In this document: positions 24,082-35,185 of the stretch, in pieces | Layout of the letters: each line of letters begins with the position of its first letter | Position numbering within the stretch: position 1 is the stretch's first letter | Assembly (NCBI GenBank): GCA_024811115.1 | Contig: JAKOGH010000745.1 | Location: 1 to 48,697 of the forward strand | DNA: 48,697 bases | Reading direction: 5' to 3' | Source: Terana coerulea | Lineage: Eukaryota; Basidiomycota; Agaricomycetes; Polyporales; Phanerochaetaceae | The notes under the pieces: generated by a model | The model's database searches: none | What the model saw: the letters and a program-made list of their open reading frames with translations, nothing else | What the model was told of the DNA's origin: nothing | Position numbers and translations under genes: made by a program

Positions 24082-26019
24082 TTATGAGACAGGGACTTGA
24101 AATGTTGAACGGCTTACGCACTGAGTTGACGGGGCGCTATTCACCGCGGTAGACGTCCCGTTCGTGGACGGCTGGTAAACAGTCTCATCCTCGCTAAGGT
24201 CATCAATCTCATCGGGAGAGTACGCGCGCTCAGGCGATACGTCGTAGATCTTAGCGGTGTTTTTGGATGGTAACGATGCAGGCAATGCGGTGGTGTTCTC
24301 GATATTGCATACGCTTCCCACTGTATTGCATTAGCAGTTGCTTGAACAGAGTTGAAACTTGGCGTACCGCCGCCCTGAACAGTCACACTAATATTCATTG
24401 ATTGCAACTGCAAAGGAATATCTTCAGGCCAATGAGCCGGCTGTGAACATTTGACGTGAGCTTCAATGACCATTGAGTCGCAGCCAACACAGACCTCGAA
24501 AATGTTATACAGGTCATCATGACTGCAAATAGCAACTTGCGCATCAGAGTGCTGCGGAGTGCTGAGGTCATTAGGGGTATATGAGCTCAGAAAATAGGAC
24601 TTGCCTCCAAGATGTAGTCAAGAAGTAGATCCAAAGGATCTGTAGTCTAAGTGACGAAGTCAGCTGTGTCAAATTTATGATGTAGCAACAAGTAGATACC
24701 GGCAAGACGTGCGGGACTTCGTCAACATCCGGAGAGGATGGCTCAGGAACACAGTACGGCCCTGGTTCATTTTCGTTTGTGATATTGTCTTGGCTTTGAG
24801 ACGACCGGGTAGGAGCGGATTCAGAGCTGATGTCGAGATCATGGGAGAGAATCCCAGATTGCCGACCGCTCGAGCTTGAACGCAGCCGCTTGAAACCTTG
24901 GCCTCGCGCTGGAGCTCAGCCACTTCGGTCGCCTGACGTGATATGCGCTCCTCATGTTGACTTCGTTTTCTCTTGCATGTGTCTGTGCTGCTCGCCTGGC
25001 TGTCTGTCCCTGAGCTACTTTGGCTGCTGCTGGCTCCATGACGGAACACGCGGCTCCATAGTGACCCTTCACCTTCGGAGGAGGCTGAGACCGCTCTGGG
25101 GAAGGAACGTCGATATCTGCAGATCCCTTTGCGTCCCGATAATCCACCTGCGCGACAATCTTGGGCGGAAGCAGTAGTCGTTCTTTATGTTTGTAATATC
25201 GAAGGAAAATACATTGGTCCCGCGGCGAACTGTACGTGACGTGGGTCGATCCTGGATTAAGAAGTGCATGGACGGGACCATAACGGTGCTCGACCGACAT
25301 GTGAACATCGTCCTGTAGGGTCACACCAAATCGAGCCGCAGCAAATACGCCTGTAGGGGTGGCGAACGACAAGTCATGGGTCCGTCCGTGGTTGACAAAC
25401 GCCGCTAGTGCCCATTGCGACATCTTCAGCCATCCGGAAACGAGGATGATATCGCCCGACGGAACGGCAAACCCCTTCTGTACCGCAAACGCGTGCCAGG
25501 ATGCGTGGTATTGGCGGATATACTGGCTGAATGTCCAGTTGCTCAATACTCCACTGTGTCCCTGAGTCACCCAAGACAGCAACGGCGCCTTGACTACCAC
25601 TGCAGCAGAAGGTGTACGACGCGGCGGCACTCTGGCTTCGAAGCCATGACTTTTAAAACAGCTTCGAGGTGCTAATGTTGGACACGCTCACATAGATACA
25701 CCGCCTTCGACTTTGCATTTCACTGACTTCGTGCTGTATATGGGTCCCGGAGGCAAGTAGTTCTCCTTCGTGTGGATAAGCAATGATTCGTCGACCGGCA
25801 ACACCACAAATCCTTCGGGGACTCCAAGGGGCGTTCGCGGGATCTCCTTCGGGTCGCATGACGTTGAACAGACGGTAAAAGCATCCTTCTTGCACGAACC
25901 CGACGTCGCCGATGTGGACTTCGCCGAAGCTGCTCGGCTCGGGTTGCCACAGGGGCAATCCAAGTCCCCGGCTTACGAGTTGTTGTGCATAGACATAAGG
26001 CGCGAAGTAACCTGACATG
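24082..26019 (-). pseudogene. Copy C of the accessory beta-rich family, frame-broken
   Basis: Start at 26019 (MSGYFAPYVYAQQLVSRGLG); exon 1 to 25700 with VHIGDVGFVQEGCFYRLFNV. An extra base in a G run at 25828-25831 shifts the frame before GVPEGFVVLPVDESLLI. Exon 2 carries SYTFCCSGSQGAVAVLGDSG, then a 2-base loss near 25560, then DIILVSGWLKMSQWALAAFV, FGVTLQDDVHMSVEHRYGP and DQCIFLRYYKHKERLLLPP. A further frame change precedes PEPSSPDVDEVPHVLP. Small exons encode DPLDLLLDYILE, HSDAQVAICSHDDLYNIFE and HWPEDIPLQLQSMNISVTVQ. The intron after YILE uses a GC donor (GAG|GCAAGT). The last exon (SPDEIDDLSEDETVYQPST) is acidic and ends at 24082, or is spliced onward at a GTAAGC site. No intact product is expected. 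Confidence 0.85.
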
Positions 26020-26795
26020 GGTTTGTTGAGCTGAGAAGAAAGCAAGAGGGCGTGATGGGAGTACCGGTGCTCACGCACCTCGAGGATAAATTCTCTGAAT
26101 CCTTATATTAAATTCTTCAGCGAGATACCGAGGGCAATGCATGAGATGTTGAGAACGGATGGAAGCTGAGTAGGTTTGGTGGTTCCCAGGGAAAGTAGTT
26201 GCACGCAATGGAGAGCACAGCTACGGAGTGCCGTGGATACAGGTCAGAGATGTGACCCTGTCCTCATTGCGTTGCAGCTCTTCCCCAACGCGAGATTTAG
26301 ATCATGAAGGCAACATCCGGGTGGTTGTTTCGTGGTGTTGTACTTAGTAGTACTAGTAAGTACTACGACAGCTTCAACAGTCGAACATGTAAGCGCTTGA
26401 TTTTGGCTGGGAGCTTTGGTCTTATCTTATCGCTTAATTGCCTAATTCCTTCGCCTCGAAATTGACCGATGACTTTGCGGTGACCAGTTCAACTCAAGTT
26501 CAACTTCCTTCGTTACCGTCAAGCTACAACGCCTTCTCGGACAGCACTTGCACGCACTGCTTCTATATATATGCGTGTTGAACAGTTGTATCTGGACAGA
26601 TTCTGAGCTCTTCAGCAACTTGGTGAATTCATCTGATAAACCACTGTACCGCCGGACACCCGTTCACTGACTGAAGCTGGTAGACGACGCACTGGTTGTT
26701 CAAGTTACCAAGAGTCCCAGGCACATTCCAGCTTTTCCCGAAGACATATACATCAACCGTTGCCCCTGTTCTCCACTTTTCTCTTCCCGCTGTGC

Positions 26796-28096
26796 ATGCG
26801 AGTCGCTACCGGCGCCGATCTGCCTGGCGAGATTGTCGGGAGCATCCTCGAATGCTTCGCTCGGCGCACAACATACCTGGAGCGTGTGGTAGAGATGGAT
26901 AAGAGGCAGCTTGGGACATGTAGCCTAACGTGTAAGCATTGGGCTCGCCGATGCCGTACGTTCATATTCCGTGATCTCGAGCTACGCTCGCAAGATGATT
27001 TCGAGCAGCTGATTCGACTGCTGGAGTCTTCGACTACCGTGGAGCCATCCATTGCAGCATGCCTTGAAAGCCTCCGGATTTTGCTTAGCGGCGACTGGCC
27101 TCTGCCGTGGCTACATCACATTTATGGGAAGCTGCAGGCTCGCTATCCACGCTTCCTTGACACTATGGATCTCACTCTGCAAGACTTGGTCGCTCGAGGA
27201 AGCTCCAGTTCGGACAACACGAAATACGCGCCCCTGTCCCTTTGTACAGATCTCTCCAGAATTCTCCCTGGATCCATATTCACGTTCCGCGTACTTGAGC
27301 TTATGCACCTCCGGTTTCCGTCCGTGCCAGGCCTCATTCGCTTGATCAGCGACATGCCGCACCTATCTGAACTTCGATGCTCAGACATCACCTTCGACGA
27401 CACGAACGTGGATGTTTTTGCAAGGCCCATTCGTCGCCTCCACGACCTCAACATACTTTACATATCGGGGTGCGGCAGCACAGAGTTCGAAGTGTCGCTT
27501 CTGCTCTCGGTGCTATCTTTACAGACAAAATATCTACGGATGGACGTCGAATCGTGGTCAGCGCTGGCCAAATGCGCTCTTTCTTTCATGGCATCGACGC
27601 AGCAGGACAGAGAGCTACAGGCGTCGGCAAATCCGCTTGGTAAGTGCTGTGCGACTTCCGCCTTTGATTTTAGTCCTTATTAAATCGTGGTTGCCGTCCC
27701 GTTTTTACAGGTGTTGTCTTGACTGGCTTTGCGCAAAAGGAAGGAAAATTGGCAGAGACGCATCAGCTGTGGTTCAAGTTCAATCAGTGGAAGCCTCGCG
27801 ATCCCGCAAGATTCGTCCGCATCACCTCCGTTGAACTCAGCATGAGCCCTCTCTTCGGGCCAGAAGACATGTCGTCTCGAGACTGGCAGTCTTTCGACGA
27901 TACCGTCTCTCGGATTGGCTCCCTCGACGACGTCTATCTAAATATACGGCGCAAGGATGTCTTCAAGTATTCCTTGGACGCTATCTCCCGCAATACCATC
28001 TTGCACCAGACCGGCAGGTTTGGACGGCTCAAAGTGCACTACTATGCCGACGTCATGGCCCAATATGAAAGTCCCCGCGGCCAGCTGCGACTATGA
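26796..28096 (+). CDS. F-box / leucine-rich-like protein, two exons
   Basis: Exons 26796-27639 and 27711-28096 join in frame to 409 residues without any break. The N-terminus (LPGEIVGSILECFARR, then LGTCSLTCKHWARRCRTFIF) is an F-box of the kind abundant in Agaricomycetes. The F-box would bind Skp1 and recruit a target to an SCF ubiquitin ligase. The rest has irregular leucine-rich segments (LRFPSVPGLIRLISDMPHLS, RRLHDLNILYISGCG) typical of the target-binding part. The first ATG at 26796 is chosen; upstream codons in frame lack an ATG. It is transcribed divergently from copy C, with about 780 bp between the two starts, and its end is about 375 bp from the end of regulator 2. It is the only intact gene inside the duplicated C/D region. 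The target is unknown. Confidence 0.85.
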
Positions 28097-28471
28097 AAGC
28101 TGTGCTGAGTACTGCTGCCTTCATTAGCCTACCGGACGGCTCGCAACTACCGCTGGATGTGGCACAGCGATTCGAGATTATGGTATGCGACGGCGCGACG
28201 TCGAAGGAGGCGTATGTGAGCGAACTCCTGCTTAAGGCTACCAATGGGAAGCGTGCCGACTCCATATCGGACTGATAACCAGACTGCGATATCTGTGCTG
28301 CTCTGGGCATGGCCTCAACCTAGGAGACTCACGGTCTGGGCATTATGCTGTATTATTGAACGCAATTGTGAACAGAACGTTCTCAAAATATATCATCTTT
28401 GGTATAAGGTGGCGCGAGCCCCGAATAAATAAAAGTTGGATAACGTTCGATGACAAAATTTTGGTACAGGA

Positions 28472-30953
28472 CTAAGTCAGCAGTATTGCAGACCAGCGCT
28501 CACGCATACAGTCCTGCCACTCTGCAGCAAGGTGTTGGCCGTCCTCGGCCACAGCAGCGTGGCACCTGCTGTCGACGTAGTCCATGAATGAGCAAGCTTG
28601 CGACATGCTGCCATTCCAGGAGTAGTCCTGATGCCAAAGCAGACGCTGCTTGACCAGCTCCTTTATGAACCGGTCCTTTGACATACAGCTGGTGAGCACT
28701 AGCGGGAAGATTATTGCCCTGTCGGCCTCAGAGGAGGCAATACGCTGAAGCTGATCAGCCACACGCTTGGTGCATTCGATGGTGTCGGGCGCGTCTAACG
28801 GAGGGAAACACGTCAGCGCCCCCACCCTGTGTAAGTTGCGTCTACTGCCTTACCTGTGTACGAGTCATTGATAACGTTGTGCAGGTACAGCACGGCCGTC
28901 TCCCGCCAGATACTGGCGACAACATGCTTGGTGTTCTCGTCTACGACGTGGTTGTCTATCGATGGGGAGATACCAGCAGACGTTGATGCTTCAGACAGCG
29001 ACATCGGTGTTGCTCCTGTCTCAGGGGACTCAGTATAAATAGTCGACGATTGGCGGTGCAACGTCTGCTCGACTGCGTTCGCTCTACGGAGGAGCTCACG
29101 CATGCTAAGGCTGCCCTTCTGTGCCTCGTCAGCTTTCCAGCGCGCAAGCGACGCAATTTCTGCGATCGCAAGGACAGCCTCGTCCGGGCAGCCGATGAGT
29201 TGGTCCATGCGTAGCATGGTGCGGACGTGCGCCGCGTGGGGCGTGGCCTTGCGCTTCCCACGGTGGGATACCTTGGGGAACACGCAGTCCTGGTCACGCC
29301 CGATGCATTGCCTGAGACCAATTAATAATCATAGGAGGTTACGGCGCAAAAAAAAATTGCTTACTTGCAGCGGTGATCAGCGTCATCTAAAGACGGGGGT
29401 TGCACTCAATCTTGCGTTCGCGGCAGAACAGACAGGCTGCCACGACTTCTCTCTTCCGCGCTGACGCAGGTGTCGCGGCCGTGGTGTCATCGCCATCGCT
29501 GCTCGCGGGATCTTGGTTAGCCCAGTACTCCGCATCACCGAACAGATGTCGATAAACTGAAAGAAAGTGCGGCGAGCGCGCAAAAACAACACTAGATAGG
29601 ACGTCAATCCACTAGCGAACACGGGTTAGCGACAACTTAACAGCATTGTCAACGACGAAGTATGCGTACTATGGTCATTCGGGCAGCGAGTTGGTGCGCA
29701 AGGGTCATATTCGCGAGCACCTGCTTGGGTCTCTTCGCATCGCATATCCCTGTTCGTCCGAACCATTCATACGCAACGCCGAGCAAAGCCGTCCAGCCCG
29801 TTCCGCCGCCGGCTAGGTTGTGATACGAGATCAGGAATACCGCAGCGATCGCGTCTGACACAGTGTACGGTTGGCCTGTCGCCTTGGCTGTAGCGAGCAT
29901 CGAGAAAGCCTTGCAATAAAACTCCATGTCGATTGTGCGGCCGGCGTTCATGTTCACGAGCGTCGCGTCGTGGTCGTGCGGCGCGTTTGCTCGTGACGCA
30001 TGCAGGCTAGCTATTGCGCAAAGAGCATACGAAAGTGGGCCATGTCGCTCGGTGGTCAATAGCTGAAGTTATGTGGTTGCTTTCTTAGCGCTGTTGTGGA
30101 AGCCATATACAGCGGTTGCACTCACGAGATATAACGTCTGCGAGAAGTCTGTTCCTGCTAACACGAACTGCAGCTTCCTCATGTTCTTGAACCAGTATTG
30201 GATATACGGCTCGGGCGGCTCATCGAACGTTGGGTCTAGCTCCCCAGTTAATATCAATGCGGGAGTGTGGAGAGTAGACGTCTCCTGAGGGTACAACATC
30301 GGGTTGAACACAGACGCCACAGCATTGGCGGCCGGCGAACCTTGATCGAGCGAATTGCCGTTCTGCACCACACCGACTGAGCTGGACTCTAGCATAGACG
30401 CTGAAAAGCTGTCCCAGGACGGCTCCGATTCACGGCGTTCCGTAGATTGAGTAGCGATGTTCGAAGACGAGACAGTTGGGTGTGTTTTATGAGGCGGCCC
30501 ACGGAAACGCCCTCTGCGAGCGAGTTGCTCTTTGATATTTGCTTTGTACTAGATAACTGCGTTCCTCTCCTGCAGTTCAAGACCCCGTCAGCACCAGGCC
30601 AACAAGTACGATAAAATAACTCAGGCATACCCTCATCCAGTCTGGCCGAGTAGCTCCCCAGCCAAGGCAATCGATACCAAGTCGTTGACATGTCTTGCAA
30701 GAGCCACTTTCAACACGCTCCTCATCACATCTCTGACATGTTGTTCGTTAGTGACACTGCTGCAACCATGGTCGCTAATTTGGCGGAGGAAGTACCTTTC
30801 GTCGCACGCGACATGTCCTGCAAACAAAACCCATCAGATTGGTTACAGAGGACATACCCAATGAGACAAGACATACCAGCATCCACCTATCTGCACGACA
30901 GTTTCTGTCTTCGGAGAAAATGGGGAAGACATACTGATGAAGGATCCCGACAT
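28472..30953 (-). pseudogene. Zn2Cys6 regulator 2, with a second zinc cluster in its middle
   Basis: Start at 30953 (MSGSFISMSSPFSPKTE). Three exons assemble a perfect cluster, GGCW, TCRVRRK and RCDEERVESGSCKTCQRLGI (spacing C-x2-C-x6-C-x9-C-x2-C-x6-C), followed by LGWGATRPDWMR. The next exon opens ERNAVI then a TAG (30549-30551) where regulator 1 has CAA (Gln), a likely CAG to TAG change. The regulatory domain continues with EPYIQYWFKNMRKLQFVLAG, LSYALCAIASLHASRAN, YEWFGRTGICDAKRP and WIDVLSSVVFARSPHFLSVY. It then contains an unexpected second cluster at about 29300-29440 (ACLFCRERKIEC, then RCKQCIGRDQDCVFP across a GTAAGC/CTCAG intron), with a one-base frame break in a C run at 29394-29398. 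The C-terminus is WQDCMRERWSAILLT at 28472. A nuclear regulator by family; this copy probably cannot make a full protein. Confidence 0.8.
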
Positions 30954-31097
30954 GATACACAGTGATAGAGGAGCAGAACCGGCAGCGAGTGAATGATAGC
31001 AAACATTTAGTAAACACGAAGCAGATTCCAATATTGAACGTAATGGCAGGTGACATCACGAGCAGAATCAGTAAATGAGGACTTTTCGGTTCATAAC

Positions 31098-32785
31098 GAG
31101 TACATACCGGCTTGGAGGAACACTACCCGCTGCCGTAGACGACCCGATTGTGGATGGCTGGTAAGCAGTCTCATCCTCGCTGAACTCGTCGATCTCGTCA
31201 ACCGGTGTGCATTTCAGTCATGCGTTCGTAGTGCAAAGCGGAAGCTGGTAGAGTTGAGCTCTCGTTGCCGCAGATGCTTCCCACTGCATTGTGTCAACAT
31301 CCACTCAGGCATCAGAATCAAACATGAGCGTACCGCCATTCTGCACAGTCACCCCAACATTCAGCAGACGCAGCTGTGAAAGGACGTCCTCAGGCCAATG
31401 GGATGGCTGCGAGCGTATTCCGTGAGGATCTTTTAACGCTCAATCGTCGCTAACACGGACCTCGAAAATATTGTATAAGTCGTCGTGGCTGCAAACGGCA
31501 GCTTCCGCATCAGAATACTGTGGACAGGTTAGTGACATTCATGGACAAAGACGGCGAAACTCGCCTCGAGGATGTATTCGAGTAAGTGATCCAGAGGATC
31601 TGGAGTCTGGATGACAACAAGTATCTGCTATGTTTAGGTCACCAAGTGATAACTGGTACATACCGACAAGACGTATGGAACTTCTTCTATATCCGGAGAA
31701 TTAGACTCAGATACAGAGTACAAATCTGGAACCTGGGCATTCAGACCGGCAACGTAGTTGGCCGCTTCTCCCAGGCCATCTTGGCTACTGCTGCCGGTAT
31801 TACGGAACATACCGACCCCATAGCGACGGTTCTCTTCCACCTCCAGGGGGAAGTGCGGATTGCTCCGGAGGAGGAAGGTCAGATTCCGTGGATCCCTTTG
31901 CGTCCCGATAGTCCACTTGTGCAACAATCTTAGGCGGAAGTAACAAACGATCCTTGTGTTTGCAGTAGCGAAGAAAAATGCACTGATCCCGTGGCAAGCC
32001 GGATATCCCGTGAGTCGCCTCTTGCCTCAGGCTGCCGAGGAGTGCCTGGACAGGACCATAGCGTTGCTCGACCGACATATGAGCATCTTACCCCAAATCG
32101 TGCCGCTGCGAATGTACCGGTAGGTGTCGTGAATGACAAGTCATGGGATCTTCCGTGGTTGACGAATGCCGCCAGGGCCCACTGAGACGTCTTCAGCCAG
32201 CCAGATACTAGGATGATATCGCCCGGAGGAATGGCAAGCCCTTTTTGCACCGCGAATGCGTGCCAGGAAGAATGCCACTGGCGCGTGTATTGACTGAATG
32301 CCCAGTTGTTGAGCACTCCACTCTGCGTCCCGGAATCGCCCAGAACAGCAACGGCACCTTGGCTGCCACTGCAGCAGAACGTAAACGATGCGCCAGCGCC
32401 CTGCCTTGAAAGCCACGACTCTCAGTATATGCTCAAACTGTAAACCAGAGAAAGCTCACACAGATACGCCTCCTTCGACTTTGCACTTCATGGACCTCGT
32501 GTTATAAACGGGTCCTGGAGGTAAGAAGTTCTCGTTCGTGTGGATCAGCACCGACTCATCGACCTGCAGCGCCACAAATCCTTCTGGGACCCCAAGGGCA
32601 TTCGCAGGATCTCCTTCGGGTCGCATGACGTTGGACAGACGGTAGAAACGGCCTTCTTGCACGAACCCAACATCGCCAATGCGGACTTCGCCAAAGCTGG
32701 TTGGCTCCGGCTGCCACAATGGTAACCCAAGCCCTCGACTGACGAGCTGCTGGGCGTAGACACAAGGCGCAAAATAACCTGACAT
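31098..32785 (-). pseudogene. Copy D of the accessory beta-rich family, frame-broken
   Basis: The closest relative is copy C. Start at 32785 (MSGYFAPCVYAQQLVSRGLG); exon 1 to 32468 is intact (VRIGDVGFVQEGRFYRLSNV, GVPEGFVALQVDESVLI). Exon 2 holds ASFTFCCSGSQGAVAVLGDS and DIILVSGWLKTSQWALAAFV. An 11-bp deletion at about 32085-32096, relative to copy C, removes part of the VTLQDDV segment and shifts the frame. MSVEQRYGPVQALLGSL and DQCIFLRYCKHKDRLLLPP follow in the new frame. Small exons encode DPLDHLLEYILE (with a GC donor, GAG|GCGAGT, at 31564) and YSDAEAAVCSHDDLYNIFE. The acidic last exon (DEIDEFSEDETAYQPST) needs another frame change and ends at a strong GTATGT donor. It sits directly upstream of regulator 2. 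Confidence 0.85.
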
Positions 32786-32789
32786 AGGT

Positions 32790-33580
32790 CTGTTGAGCCA
32801 GAAGAGGCGAGATGGTGGGACCGGGGTGAGACGCACCTGCGTAGCAGCTTCATGGGAAGGTGGTCCTATATCCTTGGGCCGACTGCAGCAAGGCGATGCC
32901 CTAAACTTCGATGACAATTGGTAGTATAGCCACAGTGCCCACGCAAAACCTGGTACAGGCGGTCACGGCAATGCGAAGACACAACGCTGCTCGCATTGCC
33001 TTCTGGTTCTTTCCAGTGCGAGAAGTTGAACCCTAGAATAACGCGTTTGGTATGAACGCGTAGATCGTCGACTGCCTACGGTACTTCAAGTCGGCAGTAG
33101 AGACCAGCGATGGCGTTTGTAGTGAGCTTCGTGAACTTCGAACTCGTATACTGTACAGCAACAGGCCAAGCATAATCTGCAGAGGTTCTTCTCTCTGGTG
33201 ACGTGTTCAGCAAAGGTTAGGAGTATAGATGTTGTCGAAGTGTCGAGGCCTCATGAGACATGGTAAGAAGCAACCTGGAAGGCGAGCGCTTCCGACAACC
33301 AGACTCTACATTGCGCGGTGACGTCGCCTCATGGGTACTGGAAATGTGCAAAGAAAAGAAAGTGTACTCGATACAAGGGATAGGAATTATACTAAGCGTG
33401 TAAAGTATGAAGATGTGGGGGATATTGTACTTAAATAATGAGAAAGCCAAGCCAGCAAACCATGTCGAGGTTGATATACCGTGTCCGCGAGAAAATACAA
33501 CAGGGTAGGGAGTCGTTGAATGCTACATGATAGTAGGTCATGAGAGTCATGAAGTGAGCAGGTGTCGACCTTGCCCCGCT
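32790..33580. other. Intergenic spacer
   Basis: The spacer runs between the start of copy D and the end of the next conserved gene. I see no gene. It presumably holds the copy D promoter (minus strand) and the 3' region of the 33583-34953 gene. Confidence 0.5.
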
Positions 33581-33582
33581 GG

Positions 33583-34953
33583 CTAGCTGCTGACGCCTTG
33601 CAGCACCTTGAAAACCATGTCTTGTCGTTCTCTAAACGCGCGCAGCTTGGTCATAGCCAGCGCAAGGGCGTTGATGCGGTTCGCGAAGGCGACCGTGCGG
33701 TTCTCCGTTGACGTCGTCCGCCGCCTCGAGTCCGTGGGTCGTACGTCTCCTGAGCTCCTGCTACGATCGTGTCCGTTCGCGCCGCTGCGCTCGTGGTGGT
33801 CATCGTACGCCCAGCCGACTCCTCCCTGCAGCACCTCATGGACTCCTGTCCATCCTCGGCTGCGGCAACGGCTTCCCTTCGCCCATGGCCTGCACGCTCG
33901 CGAGGGAATCGTCCTCGATCACGTCCCGCGCCGCCTTCCCTAGGTCGCACAGCTCCTTCATGAACGGCTGGAGCTCTGGTGGACACTCCGACAACGAGAG
34001 CGTCTTGTCTAGCACGCCACGTATCATCGGCTCCGGGTGCACCGAGCCGTCGCCCGGGACGACGGACGACATCGAGACGTTCAGGATCGCCATTGCGACG
34101 GCGGCGAAGTAGGCCCGCGCGGGGTCTCTGCGGAGCATTCTGCGCATGGAGGACTGTGTCTCGAGCACGTCCGCAAGCGCGGCGTACAGCGTCTCGCGGA
34201 TGAACTCAATTGCTGGTGCATCGGGGCCAAGGATGGAGGGCGAGGATAGAGGGAAGTGGATCTGAATGAGCTGCGGGATGGCGACGGGGAGGGCGAGCGC
34301 AGGGAGGTATTGTTCGAGGGGGTGGGCGAAGTGGGTTCGTAGACGGGCGGTGGGACGAAGCTGGCCTTCGTTCGGGCGTGCATGGGCGTTCCGGCATCAA
34401 TGGCCGCTTGCAAATCGGAGGCGTAGCGGTCTTGGAAGGTACGCCGCATGCTGACTTCGATAGCGACGGCGCGGAGGTCTGCCGCGATCGCGTTTAGACC
34501 AGGATGTGGCGGTCGTGCGAGAGCCTCCAGACCGCAGATGATTCGTGCGAGGTCATGTTGGTGTTCTGGTGCAAGGGCCTGGATGTCCGGGACAGAATGG
34601 CTCCACACTTGCAGGAATGGGCGGAAAGGGATGGGGCAGTTATTGGTCGACAAGTCGGTAGGCGGAGAGTGTGACTTGGAGCTTCGGGGAAGTGGTACGG
34701 ATGGGGGGCTTGTAGTAGAGCGGAGAGCGGCGAAATATAGACATAACGCCGGACCTGAGTACGTGGTAAATGAGGATTTTCCAAGGAACAGTGACCTCTA
34801 CTCACCAGTGATCATCAAGTCGCCCTCAGCACTCGACAAGACATCTGTATCCAACAGCCTCTCCGCCTTCGCTTGTGTGAGTGCAGATTTGAGGTAGCTG
34901 TGAAAGCAGTTCTGCACGTACTCCTCCGAGAGGAGAACAGGGACTTCCACCAT
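33583..34953 (-). pseudogene. Conserved fungal protein of unknown function, frame-broken
   Basis: Exon 1 (34953-34806) starts MVEVPVLLSEEYVQNCFHSY and ends before a GTGAGT donor. Exon 2 starts at 34754 and continues in frame (GPALCLYFAALRS, then IQALAPEHQHDLARIICGLE, and a Ser/Pro-rich stretch SPSPSPSRSSFRSTS). A one-base break near 34225 moves the frame to GPDAPAIEFIRETLYAALAD, RDPARAYFAAVAMAILNVSM and LSECPPELQPFMKELCDLGK. A second one-base break near 33838 precedes the C-terminus VAFANRINALALAMTKLRAF, which ends at 33583. It is helix-rich apart from the linker. I recognise the family only as hypothetical Agaricomycete proteins. Both breaks are single-base, so either recent decay or a base-calling problem could explain them. 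Confidence 0.65.
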
Positions 34954-35185
34954 CGACAGTGGTGATGTTGAGGGTGTAGGAATGTGTATGAGGTGACAGT
35001 GGCTGTCTGACCGTTTATATAGGCCAAGAGATGTCAGATCCGGTGGCCGCAGAAGTGGGAACACAGCCTCAACGGCAAAAATGTGAGCGTAGGAGTAAGA
35101 CCCAAAGCTGTGCCTGGGCGGGCGAGGTCATTGTGGCAGTGAGCCACGTGGCAAGTAAGCGCTCAGCTGTCTTGCAAGCTTCCTT

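Noticed and set aside
26350..26385. Near-palindrome around GTACTTAGTAGTACTAGTAAGT
   Set aside because: The stem is only seven base pairs, with no repeat elsewhere in the spacer and no link to a gene feature.
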